64,000 nucleotides of DNA from Scleromitrula shiraiana (taxonomy: Eukaryota > Ascomycota > Leotiomycetes > Helotiales > Sclerotiniaceae). Within the stretch, counting starts at the first letter, position 1, and the number at the start of each line of letters is the position of its first letter. The notes beneath the pieces were generated by a model. That model was not told the DNA's origin, made no database searches, and was given only the letters and a program-made list of their open reading frames with translations. The DNA is taken from assembly GCA_028455995.1 (NCBI GenBank), contig JABELC010000003.1:3100001-3164000 (forward strand), in the 5' to 3' direction. The position numbers and the translations under genes are program-made. Below are positions 50,547-64,000 of this stretch, piece after piece.

Positions 50547-51613
50547 TTACTGAGCCTTCTTAGCCTCCTTCTCCAACTTCCTCTCTCTCCTTCTCTTAGC
50601 AGCCTCAGGTCCGGACTCAGTATCAAGGACATAATCCCACCATCTGAAGCTACTCGCATAATTACCAATGAATTTCTCATGATGAACATCATGATGTTCG
50701 GCTCCCGCCCAGAACGGTAAGAAATGATGTAAACTCCAGGGGAATTCATATCCACTATGCGCATCAATTGCTTGGAAGACTCTACAGATAATCCAGATGT
50801 ACATGGTAAGGATGTGCAAGTTTCCAGTGAGCATAACCCAGAGGATAGGGGCGCCGACGGTGCCGAGACCCAAAACCATCACTTCGATTGGTGAGGCGTA
50901 TTCGGCGGCAAGTCCAAATGGTGCGCTGTATTGGTGATGGATTTTGTGGATCTTCTTGTATAACCATCCGTAGTGCATGGCTCGGTGCATCCAGTAATGC
51001 CATGTATCTTCAAGAACGAAGAAGATGGCTACTTGGTATGCGATTGTTGTGAGGGCTGGGAAAGGAACATCGGTTCCCATTCCGAAGTATTTGGCCATTG
51101 GGTGGAAGAGGTAGATTTGAGGTAATTCGACGGTGAAATGACTTAGGAGGACGAGTTTTGTGCATTCCCATTGTTCTTTGGCGGTTGGTATTTTACTCTG
51201 TAGATAAAAAGAATTGTAAGTAAACTTTCGAACGTGGCGCAGAAAAAGAACATTCGTCTTGAATTGAATATAACTTACCCCTTGAATCTTGTACTTATCG
51301 AAATATCTTATTTGACCGATGATGATCCAAGGAAGACTTCGACCAAAATAAAAGGTTTCATGCATAACGAAACTCATAATACCAGTTGCTAGGACATCAT
51401 TTTGCATGTATGCATACCAACTCTGTTAAGGAAGGAAGTAATTAGTATTCTGAGTACAATGGTTCATCAATGATGGGTTGAAAGAGAGGAAGCAAAACTT
51501 ACAGCCCAGAGGCGTTCAAATATGTTGAGATGAACATTGTATTTAGATAATTCATCATAGATACCTAAAAAGGTTTCAGGAGTAGCAATTGTGGAATTCG
51601 ACAAGAGATCCAT
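50547..51613 (-). CDS. ERG25: C-4 methylsterol oxidase ERG25, three exons
   Basis: ER non-haem di-iron enzyme that oxidises the C-4 methyl groups of sterol intermediates in ergosterol synthesis. Exons are 51613-51503, 51422-51279 and 51197-50547, giving 301 residues; introns are 80 and 81 bp. The fatty-acid-hydroxylase histidine boxes are all present: HRAMH near residue 156, HKIHH near 169 and HHDVHH near 253. Hydrophobic segments flank them, as expected for a multi-pass ER protein. The C terminus is charged and ends KKAQ, a dilysine (KKXX) ER-retrieval signal. The start MDLLSNSTIATPET is the first ATG. A purine tract on the plus strand (51666-51752), hence pyrimidine-rich on the coding strand, lies just upstream and probably sits in the promoter or 5' UTR. 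Confidence 0.94.
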
Positions 51614-52843
<1,230 letters not shown>

Positions 52844-52999
52844 TGGGATATAGATCACAAGGTAGCACGTGACAAGTATATGACTATAGTTATATATATA
52901 TACAATCTAATAATTTATATTATAGATAGATTAATAATAAGAATATCAAATATAAATTATAGTATTATAATTATACGATTTAATCAAAATAAAACTATA
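52844..52999 (+). repeat. 5' LTR of copy 1, 156 bp
   Basis: Starts TGGGATATAGATCAC and ends TATA, probably TACA before mutation. It is the reverse complement of the LTRs at 57230-57385 and 61065-61221, and of the same length. The TG...CA ends fit an LTR. Confidence 0.8.
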
Positions 53000-55689
53000 T
53001 TAATTAATACTATATAGATCAAATATTATAAATATTAAGGCAATATTATAATAATAAAAATATTTTTGAAAAGATTAGAATTGAATTTGAAATATCAATA
53101 AAGCGTTTTAATCAAAAACAATATATAATGTTAAAATAAAATATGTAAATATTAAGGCGATATTATAAACTTTTATATTTATTATATATGTCTTTAGCCT
53201 GGCTTTTTTAAAATTTAATTTTTTAATACCTCAAATTCCTTAATTTTTATTTTTTTAAGATATTTTCTAGCAATTTCTATAATATTTTCAAAACTTTTAA
53301 TGATGATGAGATTTTTTTTATTATTCTTTTTATTACTTTTTTTATTATTCCTTTTATTATTTCTTTTTTATTTCTTTTTTTTATTTTATTTTATATATTT
53401 ATTATATTTTTAAATTTATAGAAATTATATTGAAAATTTTAATTTTCATTTGAAGATATTATCGTTTTTAAATCAATAAGATTTATAAAAATTTAGAAAT
53501 ATTTTTTAAAATAAACAAATCTTTATTTACTTTATAATAATCTATTTTTTTTCCTTTTTTTCTTTTTTTTCCAAACTCTCTCTGTATGATAATAGAGAAT
53601 TTATCTTTTTTGTTAAAATATAATACTTTTTTTTAATTATCTATATAAATATTTTTATTTAATTTTCTTTCTCAAATCAATATAATAAGAAAAAATCTTT
53701 CTCTTTTAAATTACTTTTTTTTAGATTAAGACTTTAAAAAATATAATGAATTTTGCGAATTATTTGAAGACGGATTTAATTTTAAAAACAATTTTGATAA
53801 TAAAACTTTAGAATATATTTATTATTATATTTTTGATAACAATATTTTATAAATATTCAAAAGCGATTTTACAAATTAAACTTTAAAATATTTTATTATA
53901 ATTTAAAAAAAGAATTTTTTTATATTACAATTTTTTAAACGATTTTTGCAAGAATTCAATATGAATGTTTTTGTTGATTTTGATATTAATATTAGTTTGA
54001 TTTCAACATTTTTTTTTAAGGCTTTATTTGAATAGATTTTAAAAACGATAAATATAATAATTCGCGATATATAATTCAATATATAATCAAATATTTTTAT
54101 TATAATAATTAAAAAACTTAATAATCTAAAGAAGAAAGATAGAAAAAACTTTATTATTGATTTTATTTAAAAAAATAAAATTAAAAATAAGGGCAAAAAA
54201 GATAAGAAAAGTAAATAAAAGAAATAGACGATAATTAAAAAACTATTTAATTTTAAAAAATCTAATCTCGAATTAATATTTATTAAAGAAAAAGACAATA
54301 ATAATGATAATTTTGATTTTAATTTTGATTTTGATTTTAAAAACGATTTCTTTAATCATTTAGATTTTAAAGATTTTAAAATTGATTTTATTTTATTTGA
54401 TATTAATAAATAATTTAAAAGTTTTGCAAAACATTATATATTAAACAATAATAAATATAATAATTAAATAAATAATATCAAATATAAATCAATTATTTAT
54501 AAAAATAATTATAAACAAATTAGTTTATCTAAACAATATTAATATTTTAATATTTTATTTATATTATATAAAAATATTCAAAAATATTATTATAATATTA
54601 TTAAATATAAAAATTTAAATATTAATTGAAAAACAATTATTAAAAAATTCTAAAAGATATTTAAAAATAAAAAATAAAAATATGATATATATAATAATTA
54701 GTTTAAAATTATTTTTTATATTATTATTACAAATAATTTATTAAAATTAATTAGATAATTATATAAAATTTTATTTAATAAAATGTATATTATGAAATTT
54801 AATTTATTATTAAAAATATATGGCGATTTTATTTATATAATAAAACTTTTTATAATTTATTAAGATTATTTTGTATATTTTTAAAGATATTTTGATTTAT
54901 TTAAAATATTCATTGTTATAATTATAAAAATCTATATATCTATTATAATATAGAAAAATATAAAAATTAAGTCTAAAAATAAATTATTTTTTAAAAAGAA
55001 AAATAATGATATAATCGAATAAAATTTTAATGATTGATAATTTTAAGAAAGTAATTAAAATAATAATAATTTTTGATTTTAAAATAAAAATATATATTTT
55101 AATAATCAAATTTTTTAATTTAATAATAATTATTGTAATTAAAAATAAAAAATATATTATATTTATAAAAAAAAAGAATATTGATTAATTAAATATATCT
55201 CTAAAAAATAAATTATAATAAAGGAAAAATTTAATTAAAAAATAAAATCAAGATTCGGTTTTAATAGTATATAAAATTTTAATAAAAACTATAATTGATA
55301 TATTTAAAATAAATATAATGATGATAATGATTTTATTTATATAATTAAAGAAATCGAAGTATTTTAATTAAAATTATATTTTGATAATAATGATGATAAT
55401 AGCGATGTTAAAGCATTTATTATTTTATACGATTTTTGCATTATTATAAATGATAATTACAATAATTTTATTATAGAATTTAATAATTTAATCATTTTAT
55501 ATATTTATATTAGTGAAACTAATCAAAAATTTAAAATCTATTTATAGATTGAATATTATAATGAATATAAATTTATTAGTATAATAATTAATTTTGATGT
55601 TATAAAACAATCAATTATTGATTATAAGCAATTTTTAATATTATAAAAACTTATTTGAATTAATATAAAGATTTTAGATTTAATTATAA

Positions 55690-57229
55690 ATTTTAGATTC
55701 GGTTTTGATAATATTCTTTTTATTGAAATTATTTTAATTATTAATCTAATTAGTATAATTAATATTTATATTATTAATATAAATACTTTATTTTTATTAA
55801 ATCTTATAGATATAGATTATATTTAAGTTTTATTCAATAATATTAAAAATAAACTTTAATATATTAATAATAAAATATAGAAAACTATCAAATATTATAG
55901 ATATATATTTATTAATTAATTAATTTTATTATAAAAATTTTAATAATTTATTATAAAATTATTAAATATAAATAAAAAATATTATTTATTTAAAGTCGAA
56001 TTACACTATATTTATAAATAAATAAAACATTTTTTTATTAAAAAACTATATAACTTATTTAATTATATTAGTTATAAAAATAAATTTAACTGTAAGTAAT
56101 TGGAATAGTTCATAAAATATTATAAAAAATATTAATTTTATATCGATAAATTTAAAAGATTTAAGTTCAAATTTTATAATGATATAGAATTCAATTTTAT
56201 TATTATAATTAATATAATATATATTAATAATAATTTCATTTTTTATATTATTGATGAAGCAACTCGATTTAATGCTATATACTTTATTAAAGATTTATTA
56301 ATAATAATAATATAAAATATATTTTACTTTATATAAATCAATATTTATAATGGCTTTTTCAAACTAATTGTTTATAATCAAAAAATTTATTTTATAGGAA
56401 AAAATTTTATTGATAATATTTATATAATTATAATTAAGATTAAATATGTATTTATTGAAGTTTATCATTTTATTAAAATAATTGAATATTATTATAAAAT
56501 AATTTAATAAATATATATAATTATTATTAAAAAACTCGAAAATGTTAAAAAAATCAATAAAGATATAAGATTATAAATAGTTGTTAAAATTATTAATAAT
56601 ATTATTAATCTAAATAGTTTTATTTTTATTTTTTTAATATTCAACATATTTTTTTATTTGACATTTTTTGATTTTTTTATTTTATTTATTTTATAGTATA
56701 CTATTATAATCAATAAAACAATGAATGAAATATAAAAAGAATATATTAAATAAATAATAATAAATACTCTATATTAATATAATAGACTATTTATATTTTA
56801 TTTATATAATTTTGAATTTAGATTTTTAGTTTTTGTTTATTAAAAGAAAGATATTTAGAATAGACTATATAAATTTATCAAAATGGAAGGTTAAATATAT
56901 ATAATTAAAATAAATAACTTTGATAAAGAATTCAGAAGCATTTTAATAAAACTATATAAAAAAAAGTTTAAAATATTTAATAAACTATTTAATAATATAA
57001 TTGATTTTTTATTAATAAAAAATTTTATTCTAAATTTAATTAATAATAAAGACTTTGATAATTTAAAAATATTTTAATCAAGAAAAAGCGTTTATATATT
57101 AAATAAAAAATTTATTTTTAATCTAGCTTCTATTTTAACCTTATATTCAAAATTAATAATCGAAATTTTTTATCGAAAGCAAATTTTAGAATATAATCAA
57201 ATATATTTTAATAGTAATAATAATAATGA
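55690..57229 (+). pseudogene. Degraded protease-integrase region of copy 1
   Basis: Reading one frame with stops ignored shows the retrotransposon protease motif region and the integrase core in order. The spacing DEATRF, then IVYNQ, then KIIEYYYK follows the DDE integrase layout, with the second Asp replaced by Asn (GAC to AAT). The C-terminal part up to 57229 matches, in reverse complement, 60440-61064 of copy 2 and about 63340-64000 of copy 3. Many in-frame TAA/TAG codons show it is dead. Confidence 0.75.
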
Positions 57230-57385
57230 TGTAGTTTTACTTCGATTAAGTCGTACGATTATGATACTGTGGTTTGTATTTGATATTTTTGTTATTAATC
57301 TATCTATAATATAAATTATCAAATTGTATATATATACGATTATAGTCATATGTTTATTATATGCTATTTTGTGATCTATATTCTA
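57230..57385 (-). repeat. 3' LTR of copy 2, 156 bp
   Basis: Reads TGTAGTTTTACTTCG on the plus strand and ends TATATTCTA, the reverse complement of the copy 1 LTR. The five bases to its left (57225-57229, AATGA) are the candidate target-site duplication; its partner lies outside the window. Confidence 0.8.
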
Positions 57386-57887
57386 ATACTAGTATTATTT
57401 AAAAAGAAAAAAAGTTAAATTAAATTTATTATATATTATAATATTATCTTTCTTTATTTTTTTATAAAATAAATCAAAAAATTAAAATGTATATGAGTAA
57501 TATAATAAAAAAAAGTATTTAAAAAAAGTATATATAAAGTTGTAATTGTTATTATTTTGATAAACGTTATTTTTAAAAAAGTTATTTTCGAATTGAAATA
57601 ATAATATTTTGATGATTTTTATAAATGTTGTTTTTGTATATATTATTATTTTTTGTATTTTTTCTATATTAGTTTTTTATATTTTTGCATTTTCTATATT
57701 AATTTTTTATATTATTGTATTTTTTTTGTTATATTTTTTTTGTTATAATATGTTAATGTATTGTATAAGTTAATTTATAATAAATGTTGATTTGAATAAT
57801 TATGATTTATTTTATTAAATAAATAAAATGATTTATTTGTATTTAATTTATTTTTTTATATTAATATTGACTTTATTAATATTGATA

Positions 57888-58863
57888 CTCGGTTAAATTA
57901 AAATTGAAGCACGCGCCAATTGCCGAAAACCCTCAAAATCGACGATTTTATATAAATCACCTCTTACGTCGACGTGAATAAATCGATCATTTATTTATAG
58001 AAATATTTAAGATATTAAATAAAGATTATTTTTATATTAAAATATCTACTATTAAAATTTAAAGATTAAATAATGATTTTAAAATTTATAATATTTATTT
58101 AAATATAAAGTAAAAATCATACAAAAATACTATAATTTTAAGTTGATTTAAATCAAGCAAATTACTATATTAGGAAATAATGAAGATATATATGAATATA
58201 TAAAAGAAAAACTTTTATTTAATATAAATATTATATATTAAAATATAATATAATAGTCTTGAAAAGTCGAAGTTTTAAAGGTATTTTTAACTCGTTAAAA
58301 TCTTTAAAAATCTTCATAATTCATTCAAATCAAAATTATATTAAATAATATTTTAATATAGTAATTATGAGGATATAAATTATCATATATAAAAATTTGA
58401 AGTGATTTTAATGATTTTTAAAAATCGAAGTTATGGTGGTGCTTAGTGTTTGTAAACACTATATATACTCTTTTTAACTTTATTATATTATATTTTTTAT
58501 GTATCTTTAATATATATAATATTTATATTAAATAGAAGTCTGTTTTTTATATATTCATATATATCTTTATTATTTCTTAATATGGTAATTTACTCGATTT
58601 AAATCAAGTTAAAAATATCGTATTTTTATATGATTTTTACTTCATATTTAATTAAATATTATAAATTTTAAAATCATTATTTAATCTTTATATATTAATA
58701 GCGAAAACTTCAATATAAAAATAATTTCTATTCAAAATTGTAAATAATTTTATAAATAATTGATCGATTTATTTACGTCGGCGTAAGAGGTGATTTATAT
58801 AAAATCTTCGATTTTGAGGGTTTTTCGGTAATTTGCGCGTGCTTCAATTTTAATTTAACCGAG
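57888..58863. mobile_element. Palindromic MITE-like element with TA target duplication, 976 bp
   Basis: It begins CTCGGTTAAATTAAAATTGA and ends in the inverse complement (...AATTTAACCGAG). The arms stay mutually inverted for about 350 bp each: blocks at 57901-57990 pair with 58770-58863, and 58095-58220 with 58545-58655. A central loop of about 250 bp holds AGTGTTTGTAAACACT. TA flanks both ends (57886-57887 and 58864-58865). The matching site in copy 3 (near 61760) reads ATCGATAAGATTTTTAAAG with a single TA, so this is an insertion with a TA duplication. That is the Tc1/mariner-type signature. No transposase frame is present, so it is non-autonomous. Confidence 0.85.
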
Positions 58864-60142
58864 TAAAATCTTTAAAAATAGTATAGAGCTTTGATTTTGT
58901 TATTATATTAATAAAATTTATATTATTAATGATTTATTTAATCTTTATGATTTCTTTGTATTTATATAATTAATGAATAAAAATTAAATTGATTATTAAA
59001 TATTTTTTTTAAAAAATATTGAATTTAATTAAGTATTTATAAAGAGATTTTAAATTAATATAAATTATAAAAAATATAAAATTAATCATAATCTTTTTAT
59101 TAATTAATCGATTTATAATTTTATCAATATTAAATTTGATTATAATAATAATATCAAATCTATATCTTATTTTGTATAATTTTAAAATAAAAACGTTTTA
59201 TATAATTCATTTATATTTAATAAAAAACTAATAAATAATATTTGTATTATTATTTTTATTAATAAATATTATAATAAAGTTGATTTAAGAAAAAAAATCA
59301 ATATTATTTATAAAATTTATATTAATAAAATAGATCATTTGTAATAATTCTATTTTGAAAAAAATAAAAATAAGGTTATAATTGAAGTTATTAATCTATT
59401 ATTAAATATATTTATTAAAAATGTTTATATTATTTTTAATTAGATTAATAATTTGAATTGTATATAATAAATCAAATAATGTTTTTAGTTAATAAATATT
59501 TGCGATATATACGTTATAGACTTGTTAAATAATATATTATTTTTTTAAAAAAGCATTTTTCTTGATTTTTATATATGATTTAAAGTTAGCGAAAAAGTGA
59601 TTTATAAAATAAAATTCATTATATTATTATTTTTAAATAAGTATAATTATATTGTTTTTATCGATATAAATTAAAGCATTATTAAATTTAAAGAGGAAAT
59701 CAATAATTAATTGTTTTTGTACTTTTAAAAAATAATCTTTCTTTTTAATCTAAACTTTTTTTTTATTTGTAAATTCTTTATTAACAAAAATAAAAATATT
59801 ATTGATTTGTAATTTGATTATATCTAATTTTTTATTTTTATTAATATAAAATAAATAGCTATTAAATAAAAAAAGAGTCATTTTAAAAGCTTTTATATAA
59901 TAATTATAATATATAAAATATTAATAGTTTTTTAATTCTATGATATTATAAAGTAAGTGTATAATTTTAAGGATTGTATTTGATTTAAAGTTTGTTTTTA
60001 ATAAAAGTTTAATATAAAATATACGAATTAAAGATATTTTTAATTAAATATATATTTATAATATATTATGAAAATATAATTGAGTATATTAATATATATT
60101 TTATAAAATTGTGAAATAAAGTATAATTTTATAATTAATTTA

Positions 60143-60334
60143 TTAAATAATAAAGAATTTTATTAAAACTGTTTTTTTGCTTTTATTATTATAGCCTTGA
60201 ATTATTAGTTTAGATTTTTTGAATGCTTTTAATATATTTTTGTTTTTGATGAAATTGATGAATTTATTATAAAAGATTCGAGTGTTTTTTAATATATTAT
60301 TTTTTTTAACAATTTTAAATATACTTTTTTTCAA
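60143..60334 (-). pseudogene. Reverse-transcriptase N-terminal fragment of copy 2
   Basis: An open stretch of 63 codons that, read on the minus strand, carries the opening of a copia-type reverse transcriptase: KTRIF..., an RIFYNKFINFIKNK block, then a FKKSKLIIQGYNNK block. These match the canonical TRIF-SRF-EIK and FEKSRLV-QAYND pattern. It is open only by chance; stops flank it. Confidence 0.75.
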
Positions 60335-61064
60335 TAAATCATTTATTTCTTTTTTATAAAATAAGTGAAATTGATTTGCAATTAATAAAAGATTTATAAT
60401 AATATATATATTAAAAATATTTTTAATGATATAATCATTATTATTATCATTGTTAAAATATATTTGATTATGTTTTAGAGTTTGCTTTTAGTAAGGAATT
60501 TTGATTATTAACTTTAAATATAAAATTGGAATAAAAGTTAGATTAGGAATAAGTTTTTTATTTAATATATAAACATTTTTTTTTGATTAAAATATTTTTA
60601 AATTGTTAAAGTTTTTATTATTAATTAAATTTAAAATGAGATTTTTTGTTGATAGAAAATCGGTTGTATTATCAAATAGTTTATTAGATGTTTTAAGTTT
60701 TTTTTTATATAGTTTTATTAAAATATTTTTAAATTCTTTATTAAAATTATTTATTTTGATTATATATATTTGATTTTTTATTTTAATAAATTTATATAAT
60801 TTATTTTAAATGTTTTTTTTTAATGAATAAAAATTAAAAATCTAAGTTCGAGATTGTGTAAATAGAGTATAAATAATTTATTATATTAATATAGAGTATT
60901 TATTATTATATATTTAATATATTTTTTTTGTATTTTATTTATTGTTTTGTTGATTGTAGTAATATATTATAAAATAGATAGGGTGGGGAAGTCAAAGGAT
61001 ATTAAATAAAGAAATGTGTTAAATATTAATAAAATGAGGATAAAATTATTTGGATTAACGATAT

Positions 61065-61221
61065 TGTGGTTTTACTTCGGTTTAAATCATACGATTATGG
61101 TACTATGGTTTATATTTGATATTCTTGTTATTGATCTATTTATGGTATAGGTTATCAAATTGTATATATATACGATTGTGGTTATGTGTTTGTTATATGC
61201 TATTTTGTGATTTATATTCTA
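61065..61221 (-). repeat. 3' LTR of copy 3, 157 bp
   Basis: Reads TGTGGTTTTACTTCGG on the plus strand and ends TATATTCTA. It has near-identical layout to 57230-57385 with several G/A and C/T differences. The left flank 61060-61064 (GATAT) is the candidate target-site duplication. Confidence 0.8.
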
Positions 61222-63039
61222 ATATTGGTATTATTTGAAAAGAAAAGAAAGTTAAGTTAAATTTATTGTATATTGTAATATTATTTTTCTTTATTTTTTT
61301 ATAAAATAGATTAAAAGATTAAAATATATATAAGTAATATAATTGATAAAAAAAAATATTATTTAAAGAAAGTGTGTATAGAATTATAATTATTGTTATT
61401 TTAATAAGCATTGTTTTTGAAAGAGTTATTTTCGGAAAAGTTATTTTTGGATTGAAATAATAATATCTTAGTGATTTTAGTAAATGTTATTATTCTCTAT
61501 ATTTTTTCTATATTAATTTTTTATATTTTTATATTTTTTGTATTAATTCTTTATATTATTGTATCTTTTATATCTTTTTTATTGTATTTATCTTATTATA
61601 TTTTTTTTATTATAATATATTAATGTACTGTATAGGCTAATCTATAATAAATATTAATTTGAGCGATTATAATTTATTTTGTTAGGTAGGTAAAATGATT
61701 TATTTGTATTCAATCTATTTCTTTGTATCGATATTGATTTTGTTAGTATCGATAAGATTTTTAAAGACGATATAAGGCTTTAATTTCGTTATTATATTAA
61801 TAGGGTTTATATTGTTAATAATTTATTTAATTTCTATAATTTTTTTATATTTATATAATTAACGAATAAAGGCTAGATTAATTATTAGATATTTTTTTTA
61901 AAAAATATTGAATTTGATTAAATATTTATAAAAAGATTTTAAATTAATGCAGATTGTAAGAGATATAAAGGTGATCATGATTTTTTTATTGATTAATCGA
62001 TTTATAATTTTGTTAATATTAGATTTAATTATAGCAATAATATCAAATCTATATTCTATTTTGTATAATTTTAAAGCAAAAACGCTTTATATGATTTATT
62101 TATATTTGATGAAGGATTAATAGATGATGTTTGTATTATTATTTTTGTTAACAAATATTATAATAAAGTCGATTTGAGAGGAAAGATTAATATTATTTAT
62201 AAAGTTTGTATCAATAAAATAGATCATTTATAATGATTTTAATTTGAAAAAAACAAATATAAGGCTATAATTAAAGTTATTAATTTGTTATTGAATATAT
62301 TTATTAAAAATGTTTATATTGTTTTTAATTAAATTAATGATTTAAATTATATATAATAAATTAAATAATGTTTTTAGTTAATAAACATTTGCGATATATG
62401 CATTATAAACTTATTAAACAATATATTGTTTTTTTGAGAAAGTATTTTTTTTGATTTTTATATGTGATTTAAAATCGATAAAGAAATAGTTTATAAGGTA
62501 AAGTTTGTTATATTATTGTTTTTAAATAAATATAATTATATTATTTTTATTAATATAGATTAAAGCATTATTAAATTTAAGAAAAAAATCAATTATCAAT
62601 TGTTTTTGTGTTTTTGAAAAATAATTTTTCTTTTTGATTTAAGCTTTTTTTTTATTTATGAATTCTTTATTAATTAGAATAAAGGTATTATCGATTTATA
62701 GTTTGATTATGCCTAGTTTTTTATCTTTGTTAATATAGAGTAAGTAACTATTAGATGAAAAGGGGGTTATTTCAAGGGCTTTTGTGTGATAATTGTGGTA
62801 TACAAAATACTAATAGTTTCTTGATTTTATAATGTTGTAAAGCAGGTATATAATCTTGAAAATTATATTTAATTCAAAATCTACTTTTGATAAAGATTTG
62901 ATATAAAATATATGAATTAAGAATGTTCTTAATTAAACATATATTTATAATATATTATAAAAATATAATTAAATATATTAGTGTATATTTTATAAAATTA
63001 TAAAACAAAATATAGTTTTATAATTGATATGTTAAATAA

Positions 63040-63225
63040 TAAAGGATTTTATTAAAATTATTTCCTTATTTTTATTATTATAGCTTTAAATTACTAATCT
63101 AGATTTTTTAAATGTTTTTGATATACTTTTGTTTTTAATAAAATCAACGAATTTATTACGGAAAATTCGGGTGTTTTTTAATATATCATTTTTTTTAATA
63201 ATTTTAAATATATTTTTCTTTAATA
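63040..63225 (-). pseudogene. Reverse-transcriptase N-terminal fragment of copy 3
   Basis: This aligns base for base with the 60143-60334 fragment of copy 2 over its length, with scattered G/A and C/T differences. The minus-strand reading is interrupted by stops. Confidence 0.65.
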
Positions 63226-64000
63226 AACTATTTATTTCTTTTTTATAAAATAAACGAAATTAATTTATGATTAATAAAAGATCTATAATGATATATATAT
63301 TAAAGATATTTTTAATAATATAATCATTATTATTATCATTATCGAAATATATTTAATTATATTCTAGAATTTGCTTTTGATAAGGAATTTCGATCATTAA
63401 CTTTGAATGTGGGGTTAGAATAGAAGCTAGATTAGGAATAAGTTTTTTATCTGATATGTGAATGTTTTTTCTTGATTAAAATGTTTTTAAATTATTAAAG
63501 TTTTCATTATTAATTAAATCTAGGATAAAATTTTTTACTAATAAAAAATCGATCATATCATCAAATAATTCATTAAATGTTTTAAATTCTTTTTCATATA
63601 ATTTTACTAAAATGCTTTTGAATTCTTTATCAAGATTGTTTATTTTAACTATATATATTTAATCTTCCATTTTAATGAGTTTATATAGTCCATCCCAAAT
63701 ACCTTTTTTTTAATAAACAAAAATTAAAGATCTAAATTCAAGATCATACAAATAAAGTATAGATGATCTATTATGTTAATATAGAGCATCTATTATTGTA
63801 TATTTAATATATTCTTTTTATACTTTATCTATTGCTTTATTGATTATAGCGACATACTATAAAATAGATGAGATAAAGGAGTCAAAGAATGTCAAATAGG
63901 GAAATACATCAAATACTAGTAGGGTGGGGATAAGACCATTTAAACTAGCGGTATTATTAATGACTTTGACAGCCATTTATAGTCTTATATCCTTGTTGAT

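Larger units (their letters stand above)
52844..57229 (+). mobile_element. Copia-like LTR retrotransposon, copy 1 (RIP-degraded, interrupted)
   Basis: It begins with a 156-bp LTR and runs rightward to 57229, where a second LTR of opposite orientation cuts it off inside the integrase/reverse-transcriptase linker. The frame is full of stops, but conserved islands remain in copia order: a zinc-knuckle-like NYCN...YIYKKKEY near 55126-55190, a protease-region RFGFDNILFIEII with TLFLLNLIDIDYI (55690-55840), then integrase-core residues around FYIIDEATRFNAIYFIKDLL (about 56240-56310) and a YNGFFKLIVYNQ block (about 56340). Almost every C:G pair has become T:A, as RIP does to repeats. Nothing functional can be made from it. 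It is the most mutated of the three copies. Confidence 0.82.
57230..61064 (-). mobile_element. Copia-like LTR retrotransposon, copy 2 (3' part, carries a MITE)
   Basis: A minus-strand copy. Its 3' LTR is 57230-57385, and its internal part runs from 61064 (mid-integrase) leftward through reverse transcriptase and RNase H to the LTR. The internal region is colinear with copy 3: the shift is 3835 bp at the LTR but 2897 bp at the reverse-transcriptase fragment, and the difference is close to the 976-bp insertion at 57888-58863. The right part of copy 2 is cut off by the LTR of copy 3. Stops occur throughout. Confidence 0.82.
61065..64000 (-). mobile_element. Copia-like LTR retrotransposon, copy 3 (partial, runs off window)
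   Basis: A third minus-strand copy. Its 3' LTR is 61065-61221. Internal sequence then continues rightward, reverse transcriptase around 63040-63225 and integrase from about 63340 to the window end. It keeps noticeably more G and C than copies 1 and 2, for example GGTGGGGATAAGACC near 63930. This fits the youngest insertion. The element's 5' half lies beyond 64000. Confidence 0.8.

Noticed and set aside
52844..57385. A DNA transposon with 156-bp terminal inverted repeats
   Set aside because: The inverted 156-bp ends first suggested TIRs, but the interior reads as protease-integrase and the repeats have TG...CA ends. They are better explained as LTRs of oppositely oriented nested copies.
52870..64000. 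Mitochondrial DNA insertion
   Set aside because: The extreme AT content suggested it, but the colinear LTRs and integrase/reverse-transcriptase remnants explain the region, and no mitochondrial gene is seen.

Overview
The window looks like nuclear DNA of a filamentous ascomycete. The genes carry short GT-AG introns (about 48-140 bp), the intergenic regions are rich in microsatellites, and there is a long, extremely AT-rich transposon block of the kind left by repeat-induced point mutation (RIP). From remembered protein similarity and the copia-plus-RIP landscape I would guess a leotiomycete, probably Sclerotiniaceae (Botrytis or a relative). This is inference, not a database result.

Layout. 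1-4.68 kb: gene-poor, with decayed coding remnants. 4.68-7.17 kb (-): ABC-F ATPase, five exons. 8.66-9.3 kb (-): partial hypothetical gene. 10.92-11.74 kb (+): C2H2 zinc-finger protein. 12.39-14.62 kb (-): SAC1 phosphoinositide phosphatase. 15.29-16.28 kb (+): Rab5 GTPase. 16.92-19.06 kb (+): Mic60/mitofilin with a one-base frame disruption. 19.48-21.56 kb (-): DHA2-type MFS transporter, seven exons. 22.45-24.45 kb (+): secreted sulfatase. 24.94-25.65 kb (-) and 27.49-30.52 kb (-): hypothetical Ser/Pro-rich proteins. 34.59-35.44 kb (+): profilin. 35.69-35.97 kb (-): possible small secreted protein. 36.27-37.54 kb (-): ALG5 dolichyl-phosphate glucosyltransferase. 38.77-41.75 kb (-): SMEK/Psy2 subunit of protein phosphatase 4. 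46.97-47.83 kb (+): hypothetical protein. 50.55-51.61 kb (-): ERG25 C-4 methylsterol oxidase.

At about 52.84 kb the composition changes abruptly. A roughly 160-bp (ATT)n tract abuts a 156-bp LTR, and everything to the window end is AT-rich. I read it as three nested copies of one copia-like LTR retrotransposon. Copy 1 (+) is interrupted by copy 2 (-), which is interrupted by copy 3 (-). Copy 2 also carries a 976-bp palindromic, TA-flanked MITE-like element that is absent at the matching place in copy 3. All three copies are riddled with stops.

Most genes are housekeeping: membrane traffic and phosphoinositides (SAC1, Rab5), mitochondrial cristae (Mic60), actin (profilin), N-glycosylation (ALG5), sterol synthesis (ERG25) and signalling (Psy2). 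SAC1/Rab5 and MFS/sulfatase are divergent pairs with shared upstream regions. No rRNA, tRNA, CRISPR or recognisable secondary-metabolite cluster was seen. Exon boundaries were worked out by eye from splice consensus, reading frame and family conservation.
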